Position numbers and translations under genes: made by a program | Shown here: positions 7,858 through 15,661 of the stretch, in pieces | Position numbering within the stretch: the first letter of the stretch is position 1 | How the letters are laid out: every line of letters starts with the position of its first letter | DNA from: Chitinophagaceae bacterium | GTDB taxonomy: Bacteria; Bacteroidota; Bacteroidia; Chitinophagales; Chitinophagaceae | DNA: 16,575 nucleotides | Direction: 5' to 3' | Assembly: GCA_013205585.1 (NCBI GenBank) | Contig: JABMML010000045.1 | Location: forward strand, 1 to 16,575 | Notes under the pieces: model-generated | Databases searched by the model: none | Seen by the model: the letters and a program-made list of their open reading frames with translations, nothing else | What the model was told of the DNA's origin: nothing

Positions 7858-8631
7858 TTATTTAAGAGGATTTGATTGCATTCTCATGGCCTTCGCATCT
7901 TGTAAGAAGTCGGAAGCGAAAATGAAATTATTGAGCAATTTATTTTCGCTATAAATAATATCTTTATTAGAGCCTTCCCATTCTTTTTTGCCTTGGTGTA
8001 AATAAATAATATGATTGCCTATTTCCATTACACTATTCATGTCATGGGTAACTACAATGGTAGTGATATTAAATTCAACTGTTAACTCTTCTATTAATCT
8101 ATCAATAACCATCGATGTCTGAGGGTCTAAGCCTGAATTAGGCTCATCGCAAAATAAATATTTGGGCTTCATGACCAAGGCGCGGGCTAATCCTACTCTT
8201 TTTTTCATTCCTCCACTTAATTCAGCAGGAAATTTGTTATTCACGCCCTCTAATTTAACGTGGGCTAAAATTTCGTTTACTTTTATTTTTTTCTCCTCAA
8301 TGGCCAAGGTAGAAAACATATCTAAAGGAAATTTCACATTGTCTTCCACCGTCAATGAATCAAATAATGCATTCCCCTGAAATAACATACCTAGGTTTTG
8401 TCTTAAATCTTTTCGCTCTTCTTTGTCCATTTTAGACAAAAGAATTTTATCGAATAAAATTTCGCCTTTATCGGCTTTTAGTAAATCAACAATGCATTTA
8501 ATTAAAACAGTTTTACCGCTTCCACTTGTTCCAATAATTAAATTACATATACCGGGTATAAATTGGGCGCTGATATTATCTATGACAACATGGTCCCCAA
8601 ACTTTTTACTAATATTTTGTATTTCAATCAT
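7858..8631 (-). CDS. mlaF: ABC transporter ATP-binding protein, MlaF-like (phospholipid/Mce transport type)
   Basis: This 257-residue cytoplasmic ATPase has all nucleotide-binding motifs: Walker A GTSGSGKT (34-41), Q-loop Q85 in GMLFQGNALFDSLTVEDNV, signature LSGGMKKR (138-145), Walker B ending D162-E163, D-loop SGLD (166-169) and switch H196. The FQGNALFDSLTV and LSGGMKKRVGLARAL patterns and the DEPNSGLDP wording are those of MlaF/Mce-associated ATPases, which with the MlaE permease and an MCE-domain protein move lipids between the two membranes. No mlaE or MCE gene is next to it: lysA is 5 bp upstream and a thioredoxin-fold gene 54 bp downstream. Its membrane partner must therefore be elsewhere. 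The family is certain; the Mla assignment is likely but rests on motif style. Confidence 0.88.
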   Translation of the reverse strand: MIEIQNISKKFGDHVVIDNISAQFIPGICNLIIGTSGSGKTVLIKCIVDLLKADKGEILFDKILLSKMDKEERKDLRQNLGMLFQGNALFDSLTVEDNVKFPLDMFSTLAIEEKKIKVNEILAHVKLEGVNNKFPAELSGGMKKRVGLARALVMKPKYLFCDEPNSGLDPQTSMVIDRLIEELTVEFNITTIVVTHDMNSVMEIGNHIIYLHQGKKEWEGSNKDIIYSENKLLNNFIFASDFLQDAKAMRMQSNPLK

Positions 8632-8636
8632 AATAA

Positions 8637-9851
8637 TTAGTTTAAGGGTATTTGTAAACGAAGTAAATCTTCAAAATTATCGGCCCTGCTAATTAAAGAA
8701 GGCTTTCCATTTTTAAATAAAACTTGTGCCGGTTTATACCTGGCATTATAATTACTCGACATTTCATAACCATAAGCGCCTGCATTAAAAAATACTAAAT
8801 AATCACCTTCTTCAATACTGGCAATAGGGCGGTCCCAGGCAAAAGTGTCGGTCTCGCAAATATTACCTACTACTGCATATTTTTTCAATTCTTTATTAGG
8901 AGCGCTACTATTTACAATGTGATGATAAGCGTCATAAAACATGGGCCTTATTAAATGGTTTAGTCCACTATTAATACCAGCGAATTCAATATCCCCCGAT
9001 TTTTTTAAAACATTTACCTGTGTAATAAAATAGCCGGCCTCACTCACTAAATATTTTCCGGGCTCAAACCAAGCGGTTAAGTTTCTTCCCACTGTTGCCG
9101 ATAGCTGCTCCATAATTTTATTTACCTCCGCACCCAGAACTGCAATATCTGTTCCTTTTTCCTCGGGCATATAAGGTACTTTAAAGCCACCTCCAAAATC
9201 TAATATATTTACAGTAGGAAAATCGGGTAATAAATTTTCAAACACCGTTGCCGATTGTAAAAAAATAGCTACATCTTCAATTTCACTGCCCGTATGAATA
9301 TGTAAGGCACTAATATTAATGCCAAACTTTTTTTGAATATTTTTTAGTGTTTCTTTTTCTGTATAAGGAATGCCAAACTTACTTTTATCATGCCCTGTTG
9401 AAATTTTTAAATTTCCTCCTGCCAAAATATCGGGTCTAATTCTAATACCTACCGGGTATCTTCCGCCAAAAGCGGCGCCAAATTTTTCTAAATTGGAAAG
9501 GCTATCAATATTTACATGCACCCCCAAGCTTACGGCTTCTTTAATTTCTTCAAATGCAACACTATTGCTGGTGTATAAAATATTTTCAACATCAAATCCA
9601 ACATGCATTGCTAATTTAACTTCGTTGATAGAACTACAGTCGATATTGCAGCCTGCCTTTTTAACAAGGGCTAAAATATGTATATTGGTAAGTGATTTAC
9701 AAGCATAAAAAAATCGTGTAGACTTACTTGAAAAATGAGTCAATAAGTTTTGATACTGCTGTTCAATTTTTTCGCCATGGTACACATACAAAGGCGTGCC
9801 ATAGGTTCTGGCTGCTTTATTAAGCTCTTCGTAAGGTATACTTGGGTTCAT
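8637..9851 (-). CDS. lysA: Diaminopimelate decarboxylase
   Basis: This PLP-dependent enzyme of fold type III makes L-lysine from meso-diaminopimelate, the last step of lysine synthesis. The PLP lysine is K52 (FFYACKSLTN). The phosphate-binding glycines are G220-G222 (LDFGGGF), and EPGK starts at E263. C332 in NICETD is the conserved cysteine that reaches the partner subunit's active site, and GAYGYEMSSNYN is near the C-terminus. HTGSE is also present. The protein has 404 residues from the ATG at 9851. A TTG five codons upstream (9866) is in frame but less likely. Carboxynorspermidine decarboxylase is a related family, but the NICETD and AYGYEMSSNYN motifs fit LysA. It is 5 bp from the mlaF-like gene and 79 bp after scpB; no clear promoter or terminator was found in that gap. 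Confidence 0.94.
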   Translation of the reverse strand: MNPSIPYEELNKAARTYGTPLYVYHGEKIEQQYQNLLTHFSSKSTRFFYACKSLTNIHILALVKKAGCNIDCSSINEVKLAMHVGFDVENILYTSNSVAFEEIKEAVSLGVHVNIDSLSNLEKFGAAFGGRYPVGIRIRPDILAGGNLKISTGHDKSKFGIPYTEKETLKNIQKKFGINISALHIHTGSEIEDVAIFLQSATVFENLLPDFPTVNILDFGGGFKVPYMPEEKGTDIAVLGAEVNKIMEQLSATVGRNLTAWFEPGKYLVSEAGYFITQVNVLKKSGDIEFAGINSGLNHLIRPMFYDAYHHIVNSSAPNKELKKYAVVGNICETDTFAWDRPIASIEEGDYLVFFNAGAYGYEMSSNYNARYKPAQVLFKNGKPSLISRADNFEDLLRLQIPLN

Positions 9852-9930
9852 TCCACGAAGATACAATGAGAACTAGGTTCAGTCATTATATCAAGACTAT
9901 AATTTTGAAAAAAATAGAAGAACGGAAAAG

Positions 9931-10587
9931 CTATTCGCCTTCTTCAGGCAGATTCGGTGTCTGCTCCTCTTCGGTTTGTTCTAAAACACTGTTGTCTGTG
10001 AAGTCTTCTGGCTTGATAACAGTGGCTTCTACCAATTGTTCTGCTAAAACCTCTCTAATTTTTGGTAAGTCGTCGGTTGAATTAATACCGAAATAATCCA
10101 TGAAGTTTTTGGAAGTAGAATATACTAAAGGCTTGCCTGGTAAATGCTCGTTACGACCACTAATGGTAATTAATTCCTTTTCTAGTAATTTTTGAATAGA
10201 ATAATCGCTGTTCACGCCTCTAATAGCTTCCACTTCACCCTTGGTGATAGGTTGCTTGTAAGCAATTATTGCTAAAGATTCTAAAGCAGCATTGGACAAG
10301 CGCTTTAAAAATTTATCTCCATTTAATTGTGCAATAGTTTTATGAAAATCGGGCTTGGTTAAAAACTGCCAGCCACCGCCACTTTGTTTTAATTCAAAAG
10401 GATAAAATTCAGTACTGTATTTTTCTTCAATACCCTCCAAGGCGCTTTCAACTTGATCTATACTTATGCGCTCTTCTAAAAATCCAAAAGCATTATTTAT
10501 AAGCTCGGTAATATCATTCGCATTCAATGCTTTTTCACTTGCAAAAATAAGCGCTTCTATATGAGGTATGATTTGACTAATTTCCAT
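9931..10587 (-). CDS. scpB: Segregation and condensation protein B
   Basis: ScpB binds the kleisin ScpA and the SMC ATPase to form the bacterial condensin that organises and segregates the chromosome. The 218-residue protein has two winged-helix domains. The second contains the family signature ALESLAIIAYKQPITKGEVE followed by IRGVNSDYSIQKLLEKELI. The last 20 or so residues are acidic and low in complexity (EQTEEEQTPNLPEEGE), a tail expected to be disordered. The gene starts 12 bp after atpG ends and is probably cotranscribed with it. No scpA or smc lies in the window. In many bacteria scpA and scpB are adjacent, so the placement here is a separated one. Confidence 0.94.
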   Translation of the reverse strand: MEISQIIPHIEALIFASEKALNANDITELINNAFGFLEERISIDQVESALEGIEEKYSTEFYPFELKQSGGGWQFLTKPDFHKTIAQLNGDKFLKRLSNAALESLAIIAYKQPITKGEVEAIRGVNSDYSIQKLLEKELITISGRNEHLPGKPLVYSTSKNFMDYFGINSTDDLPKIREVLAEQLVEATVIKPEDFTDNSVLEQTEEEQTPNLPEEGE

Positions 10588-10599
10588 AGTTGTTGGGTC

Positions 10600-11469
10600 T
10601 TAACCGTTTAATGCTGCTGCACCACTTACAATCTCTGTTAATTCGGTTGTAATAGCGGCTTGACGCGCACGGTTATATGATAATTTCAATGATTTTAATA
10701 ATTCGTTAGCGTTTTCACTTGCCTTATCCATCGCAGTCATTCTTGCGCCATGTTCACTTGCATTGGCGTCTAGCACTGCTTTAAACAATTGGGTGTTTAA
10801 AATTTTAGGCATTAACTCTGCCACTAACACTTCTTTCTGTGGTTCAAAAATAAAATCAGTTTTTTTCTTGTTTCCTTTTTTAGCTAAAGCTGGAATAGGT
10901 AAAAAAGCTTCTGCAGTGGGTAACTGTGTGGCAGCATTTTTAAACTCACTATAAATAATTTCTATCGCATCAAATTCTTTATTTGAAAATGCAGTCATCG
11001 CCGCTTTCGCAGCTGTTTGAACATTTTCAAATTTCAAGTTCAAGAAAATATCTTTAAAATCGGCATTGGTTTTATAACCTGTTTTGGTTAAGCTCTCATA
11101 TCCTTTCTTGCCAATATTCCAAATAGTAATATTTTTATTCGCGTATTTTTCAGCAATCGTTGTCTTCGTCAATTTTACTAAGTTGGCATTGTATCCACCA
11201 CATAATCCTCTGTCAGAAGTAATCACAATAATTAAAACATTATTCACTGGACGTGTTTCAGCTAAAGCTAAATTCATATCACCATCTAAGCTTCCAATAA
11301 TATTGCTTAACATTTCTTGCAACTTGCGCGTATAAGGTCTCATTTGAGTAATAGCGTCTTGCGCACGGCGTAATTTAGCAGCACTCACCATTTTCATGGC
11401 CTTGGTTAATTGTTGTGTACTTTGTGTACTTTTTATCCTATTTCTTACTTCGTTTAATTGACCTGCCAT
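10600..11469 (-). CDS. atpG: ATP synthase F1 subunit gamma
   Basis: The gamma subunit is the rotating central stalk of F1Fo ATP synthase, on the cytoplasmic face of the inner membrane. The N-terminal helix carries the family pattern RIKSTQSTQQLTKAMKMVSA AKLRRAQ (spaced here for length), and the C-terminal helix ends with RQAAITTELTEIVSGAAAL. ITSDRGLCGGYN in the middle is also conserved. I chose the ATG at 11469 (MAGQLNEVRNRI, 289 residues), the normal start and length for the family. An upstream in-frame TTG at 11526 would add 19 unconserved residues and lies in the promoter/leader. No other atp gene is adjacent: upstream is divergent secA and downstream scpB. A well-formed Bacteroidota promoter precedes it, so it is transcribed apart from the remaining ATP synthase genes. 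Confidence 0.96.
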   Translation of the reverse strand: MAGQLNEVRNRIKSTQSTQQLTKAMKMVSAAKLRRAQDAITQMRPYTRKLQEMLSNIIGSLDGDMNLALAETRPVNNVLIIVITSDRGLCGGYNANLVKLTKTTIAEKYANKNITIWNIGKKGYESLTKTGYKTNADFKDIFLNLKFENVQTAAKAAMTAFSNKEFDAIEIIYSEFKNAATQLPTAEAFLPIPALAKKGNKKKTDFIFEPQKEVLVAELMPKILNTQLFKAVLDANASEHGARMTAMDKASENANELLKSLKLSYNRARQAAITTELTEIVSGAAALNG

Positions 11470-11533
11470 AGCATTTTTTAGTTTCTGATGTTCATGTGGA
11501 AGCCTGCTAAAATTGTAGGGCTCCAAAGGCGAG

Positions 11534-11564
11534 CAAAGGTATCATTTTTTCGTCCATTTTTCAA
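11534..11564 (-). promoter_or_regulatory. Bacteroidota-type promoter of atpG
   Basis: On the minus strand a TTG (11562-11564) is followed after 20 bp by TACCTTTG (11541-11534). This fits the Bacteroidota housekeeping promoter form, TTG at -33, a 19-21 bp gap and TAnnTTTG at -7. Transcription should begin near 11527, giving a leader of just under 60 nt before the ATG at 11469. This is the best promoter match in the window. The sequence match is seen; activity is inferred. Confidence 0.68.
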
Positions 11565-11633
11565 TTTTAAGGCCATTGTTGTTATTTTTTATATTGGACC
11601 CCCCTTAAAACTCTCAAACTCACCCCAATTACT

Positions 11634-11641
11634 TAACTTTG
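11634..11641 (+). promoter_or_regulatory. Candidate -7 promoter element for secA
   Basis: TAACTTTG matches TAnnTTTG exactly and lies 46 bp before the secA ATG, in the 218-bp spacer shared with divergent atpG. The -33 region (about 11611-11615) lacks a TTG. The rest of the spacer (11470-11687) shows no hairpin or repeat that I could recognise. Confidence 0.42.
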
Positions 11642-11687
11642 GCACGCCTATTGAGTATAGGAAATTACACAATTATCAAGCAGGAAT

Positions 11688-14600
11688 ATGTTGCAAATTA
11701 TAAGTAAATTATTTGGAGGTTCGAAAAGCGAAAAGGACGTCAAAAAAATAGACCATTTAGTGGCTGTTATTAATGGCCATTTTGATAGCTATAAAAGCCT
11801 TTCCAACGACGAGCTAAGGGCTAAAACCAGCGAATTTAAGGCTAAAATTAAGGCCTATTTAGCCGAGACCGATAGTCAAATCGAAGCCCTTCAAGCCGAG
11901 GCGGAAGCGCTTCCTTCTAGCGATTTTATGGGAAGAGATGGTTTGTATGAGCAGGTAGATTTGCTCAGAAAGGAAAAAAATATCACCTTGGAAAAGGTCC
12001 TATGGGACATTTTGCCAGAAGCCTTTGCGGTGGTAAAGGAAGTGGCTCGCAGGTTTACTGAAGAAGAGCAGTTAGTGACAACAGCTACCCAACTTGACAG
12101 AGATTTATCTGTCAAAAAAGAATACATCACTATAAAGGGCGACCGGTCGGTATTCCAAACTACTTGGAACGCAGCGGGCACTCCCATTACTTGGAATATG
12201 GTGCACTATGATGTGCAGTTGTTAGGAGGTATTGTTTTACACCAAGGTAAGATTGCTGAAATGTCAACGGGTGAGGGTAAAACTTTAGTTTCTACTTTAC
12301 CCGCTTACTTAAACGCACTAGCCGGAGAAGGAGTGCACATTGTAACAGTGAACGATTACTTAGCGAAAAGAGATAGTGAATGGAATGGTACTTTATTTGA
12401 GTGGTTGGGTATTACAGTCGATTGTATCGATAAGCATCAGCCGAATTCAGAAGAGCGTCGTAATGCTTACCGTGCAGGTATTACTTACGGAACCAATAAT
12501 GAATTTGGATTTGATTATCTAAGAGATAATATGGTGCACACACCAGAAGAGATGGTGCAACGCAAACATCATTATGCGATGGTGGATGAGGTGGATAGTG
12601 TATTAATTGACGATGCCCGTACGCCTTTAATTATTTCTGGCCCTATTGGCTATCAAACTGGCGAGCAACAATTTTTTGAATTGAAACCAAGAATTGAAAA
12701 ATTGGTGGAGATGCAAAAGAAAACGGTGAACCAATTTTTAATTGAGGCTAAAAAGAAAATAACAGAAGGCAACGACGACCCTAAGGATGGTGGAAAGGCT
12801 TTGTATAGTGCTTTTAGAGGCTTGCCTAAAAATAGTGCTATTATTAAATACTTAAGTGAGCCAGGGGTAAGAGTAAAATTGCAAAAAGCGGAAAACTATT
12901 ATTTAGCCGATCAGCAAAAAGAAATGTCGCATGTAGATGCCGATTTATTTTTCCATATTGATGAAAAAAATAATTCAGTAGAGTTAACCGATAAAGGTTT
13001 GCAATTAATTACGAAGCAAGGTGAAGATCCGAATTTCTTTTTACTACCCGATATTAGCGTGGCCTTAAATGCCATTGATCAAAATGCAAATTTAATTACG
13101 GAAGAAAAATTCCAACAAAAAGAAAGCATCATTACCGAATATAGTATTAAGGCCGATCGTATTCACACAGTGAATCAATTATTGAAAGCCTATACTTTAT
13201 TTGATAACGATGTTGAATATGTAGTTATTGAAGGACAAGTAAAAATTGTAGATGAACAAACTGGTCGTATTATGGAAGGGCGCCGTTATTCAGACGGACT
13301 ACACCAAGCCATTGAAGCCAAAGAGAATGTAAAAATTGAAGCAGCTACACAAACTTATGCGACTATTACTTTGCAGAACTTTTTTAGAATGTATCATAAG
13401 TTAGCCGGTATGACAGGTACAGCAGAAACAGAGGCTTCAGAGTTTTGGAGTATTTATAAATTAGATGTGGTTTCTATTCCTACCAATATTCCAGCAATAA
13501 GAAATGACGAACAAGATTTAGTCTATAAAACCAAGCGTGAAAAATTAGGGGCAGTCATTGAAGCCATTGTAGAACTAAGAGAAAAAGGCCGTCCTGTTTT
13601 ATGCGGTACAACTTCAGTAGAAGTGAGTGAATTATTAAGTAGAATGTTGCGTCAACAAAATATTCCACACAATGTCCTCAACGCAAAACAACATGCGCGT
13701 GAAGCACAGGTGGTTGCGGAAGCGGGTTTAACAGGAGCGGTTACTATTGCCACCAATATGGCAGGTCGTGGTACCGATATTAAATTAAGTCCTGAAGTAA
13801 AAGCGGCAGGCGGGTTAGCAATATTGGGTACAGAGCGTCACGAGTCGCGTCGTGTAGACAGACAATTACGTGGACGTGCGGGTAGACAAGGTGACCCTGG
13901 TTCTTCTCAATTCTTTATTTCTTTGGAAGATGATTTAATGCGCATGTTTGGAAGTGAGCGTATTGCCAAAGTGATGGACTTCGCAGGTTATAAAGAAGGA
14001 GAGGTGATTCAGCATAGCATGATTACAAAATCTATTGAGCGTGCACAGAAAAAAGTAGAGGAAAATAACTTTGGTGTAAGAAAACGTTTATTGGAATATG
14101 ATGATGTGATGAACAAGCAAAGAACCGTGATTTACAAAAAAAGAAATCATGCTTTGTTTGGAGAAAGACTAGCCTTGGATTTAGACAATGCATTTTATCA
14201 AGTCATTGAAGGCATGGCGACCAACTATAAATTGAACAACGATTATGAAGGGCTTAAATTATCCTTAATTGTTCAAACAGGTTTCGATACTAAAATAACG
14301 CAAGGAGAATTCAAGTCGACTAATGATGCTGCACTAGTAGAATTAGTCTATCAAGAAGCTATTGCGCATTATGAGTATAAGAAAAAGGAGATGATGAAAC
14401 AAAGCATTCCTGTTTTCAAAAACATTAGAAAAAACCAAGGGGCACATATTGAAAATGTAATAGTGCCAGTGGGTGATGGAAAAATTGCTTACAATGTACT
14501 GGTAAACTTAGATAAAAATGTAATTACAGATGGTGCAACACTAGCTGCACAAGCAGAAAAAAATATTTCCCTAAGCTTTATTGACGACGCATGGAAAGAA

Positions 14601-14981
14601 CATTTAAGAGCCATGGACGATTTAAAGCAATCGGTACAAACTGCTACTTACGAACAGAAGGATCCACTAGTTATATACAAAATGGAAGCTTTTGAATTAT
14701 TTAGAAAAATGGATATAGAAATTAATCAGAAGCTAGTTCAATTTTTATGTCATGCGCATTTGCCTTTAGAAGATGCAGTGAAAGAAGGTCGTCAACAAAA
14801 AACAGACTTAAGTAAATTAAGTGCGAATAGAACAGAGGATGCGGGTGGCAATGCTTACAACGATCCAAGTGATATTAAGCAAGCCCCCATTCAAGTAGGC
14901 CCTAAAACTGGACGCAACGATCCTTGTCCTTGCGGTAGCGGAAAAAAATTCAAAGCATGTCATGGAAAAGATGCCGCTTAA
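11688..14981 (+). CDS. secA: Preprotein translocase ATPase SecA
   Basis: SecA is the motor that drives unfolded preproteins through SecYEG in the inner membrane. The motifs are complete: Walker A MSTGEGKT (192-199), Walker B DEVD (300-303) followed by DDARTPLIISGP, NEFGFDYLRDN before it, and then the second RecA-like domain with TIATNMAGRGTDIKL and LRGRAGR (727-733). The helical scaffold/wing regions follow. The C-terminal zinc finger CPCGSGKKFKACH supplies C1080, C1082, C1091 and H1092. At 1097 residues it is about 200 longer than the E. coli protein. The extra length lies largely between about residues 330 and 480, after ISGP, as is usual in Bacteroidota SecA. The ATG at 11688 gives the normal MLQIISKLFGG opening. 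Its end overlaps the start of deoC. Confidence 0.98.
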   Translation: MLQIISKLFGGSKSEKDVKKIDHLVAVINGHFDSYKSLSNDELRAKTSEFKAKIKAYLAETDSQIEALQAEAEALPSSDFMGRDGLYEQVDLLRKEKNITLEKVLWDILPEAFAVVKEVARRFTEEEQLVTTATQLDRDLSVKKEYITIKGDRSVFQTTWNAAGTPITWNMVHYDVQLLGGIVLHQGKIAEMSTGEGKTLVSTLPAYLNALAGEGVHIVTVNDYLAKRDSEWNGTLFEWLGITVDCIDKHQPNSEERRNAYRAGITYGTNNEFGFDYLRDNMVHTPEEMVQRKHHYAMVDEVDSVLIDDARTPLIISGPIGYQTGEQQFFELKPRIEKLVEMQKKTVNQFLIEAKKKITEGNDDPKDGGKALYSAFRGLPKNSAIIKYLSEPGVRVKLQKAENYYLADQQKEMSHVDADLFFHIDEKNNSVELTDKGLQLITKQGEDPNFFLLPDISVALNAIDQNANLITEEKFQQKESIITEYSIKADRIHTVNQLLKAYTLFDNDVEYVVIEGQVKIVDEQTGRIMEGRRYSDGLHQAIEAKENVKIEAATQTYATITLQNFFRMYHKLAGMTGTAETEASEFWSIYKLDVVSIPTNIPAIRNDEQDLVYKTKREKLGAVIEAIVELREKGRPVLCGTTSVEVSELLSRMLRQQNIPHNVLNAKQHAREAQVVAEAGLTGAVTIATNMAGRGTDIKLSPEVKAAGGLAILGTERHESRRVDRQLRGRAGRQGDPGSSQFFISLEDDLMRMFGSERIAKVMDFAGYKEGEVIQHSMITKSIERAQKKVEENNFGVRKRLLEYDDVMNKQRTVIYKKRNHALFGERLALDLDNAFYQVIEGMATNYKLNNDYEGLKLSLIVQTGFDTKITQGEFKSTNDAALVELVYQEAIAHYEYKKKEMMKQSIPVFKNIRKNQGAHIENVIVPVGDGKIAYNVLVNLDKNVITDGATLAAQAEKNISLSFIDDAWKEHLRAMDDLKQSVQTATYEQKDPLVIYKMEAFELFRKMDIEINQKLVQFLCHAHLPLEDAVKEGRQQKTDLSKLSANRTEDAGGNAYNDPSDIKQAPIQVGPKTGRNDPCPCGSGKKFKACHGKDAA

Positions 14982-15648
14982 TAAATACATTGACCATACT
15001 ATTTTAAAACCCACTTGCTTAGTGGCGGACATTGAAAAATTATGTGCTGAAGCTAAGCAATATGATTTTGCAGCCGTATGCGTGCCTCCAAATTTTGTGA
15101 AATTAGCTAAAGAAAAACTGGCGGGTTCTACTGTACAAGTAGCCACCGTTATTGGATTTCCTTTTGGTTACAGTGCTACCGAAGCCAAAATTGCAGAAAT
15201 TATTTTAGCCATGGTGGATGGCGCCGATGAATTAGATGTGGTAGCGAATATTACTGCCATTAAAAATGGAGACTGGACAGCTATCGCAGATGAAATTAAT
15301 CATATCATGCCCATTATTCGTTCTAAGGGTAAGGTGATAAAAATAATTATTGAGTCGGGTATATTAACCGACGATGAAATAATTAAATGTTGCGATATTT
15401 ACGGAATTGCAGGCATTGATTATTTAAAAACATCTACTGGCTATGCCGAAAAAGGGGCTAGTGTAGAAGCGGTTAAATTATTTAGAAAACATTTACCCGA
15501 TCAAGTACAAATAAAAGCCTCAGGTGGCATTAGGGACTATGCCACTGCGCAATCAATGATAGCCGAAGGTGCTACGCGGATAGGTTGTAGCGCGGGAGTG
15601 GCCATAGTATCGGGCGCGAATACAGATAATGTAAAATCAAATTATTAA
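14971..15648 (+). CDS. deoC: Deoxyribose-phosphate aldolase
   Basis: DeoC splits 2-deoxyribose 5-phosphate into glyceraldehyde 3-phosphate and acetaldehyde in deoxynucleoside breakdown, in the cytoplasm. The protein is a TIM barrel of 225 residues from the ATG at 14971. Active-site elements are the Schiff-base K153 (YLKTSTGY), the partner lysine K182 (IKASGGIR) and D89 (DELDVV). The N-terminal NKYIDHTILKPT is the family opening. I chose 14971 because it puts a GGAAAAG-like site directly before the start and leaves the usual short N-terminus. An ATG at 14962 in the same frame is possible and would add three residues. Either start lies inside the secA 3' end (overlap 11 or 20 bp), indicating translational coupling. 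The amidohydrolase gene follows after 13 bp. Confidence 0.94.
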   Translation: MPLNKYIDHTILKPTCLVADIEKLCAEAKQYDFAAVCVPPNFVKLAKEKLAGSTVQVATVIGFPFGYSATEAKIAEIILAMVDGADELDVVANITAIKNGDWTAIADEINHIMPIIRSKGKVIKIIIESGILTDDEIIKCCDIYGIAGIDYLKTSTGYAEKGASVEAVKLFRKHLPDQVQIKASGGIRDYATAQSMIAEGATRIGCSAGVAIVSGANTDNVKSNY

Positions 15649-15661
15649 CTTTACGATTATC

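Noticed and set aside
9852..9930. Small inverted repeats (GAAC/GTTC and AGTC/GACT) between scpB and lysA
   Set aside because: Stems of four pairs without a T run are too weak for a terminator or a regulatory hairpin.
11470..11687. Small gene, riboswitch or attachment site in the longest intergenic gap
   Set aside because: I see only promoter-like elements for the two divergent genes; no tRNA-like fold, repeat or conserved aptamer pattern was recognised.
15646..15653. TAACTTTA near the end of deoC as a -7 element for the amidohydrolase gene
   Set aside because: It lacks the final G, has no -33 partner and lies only 8 bp before the ATG; cotranscription with deoC is simpler.
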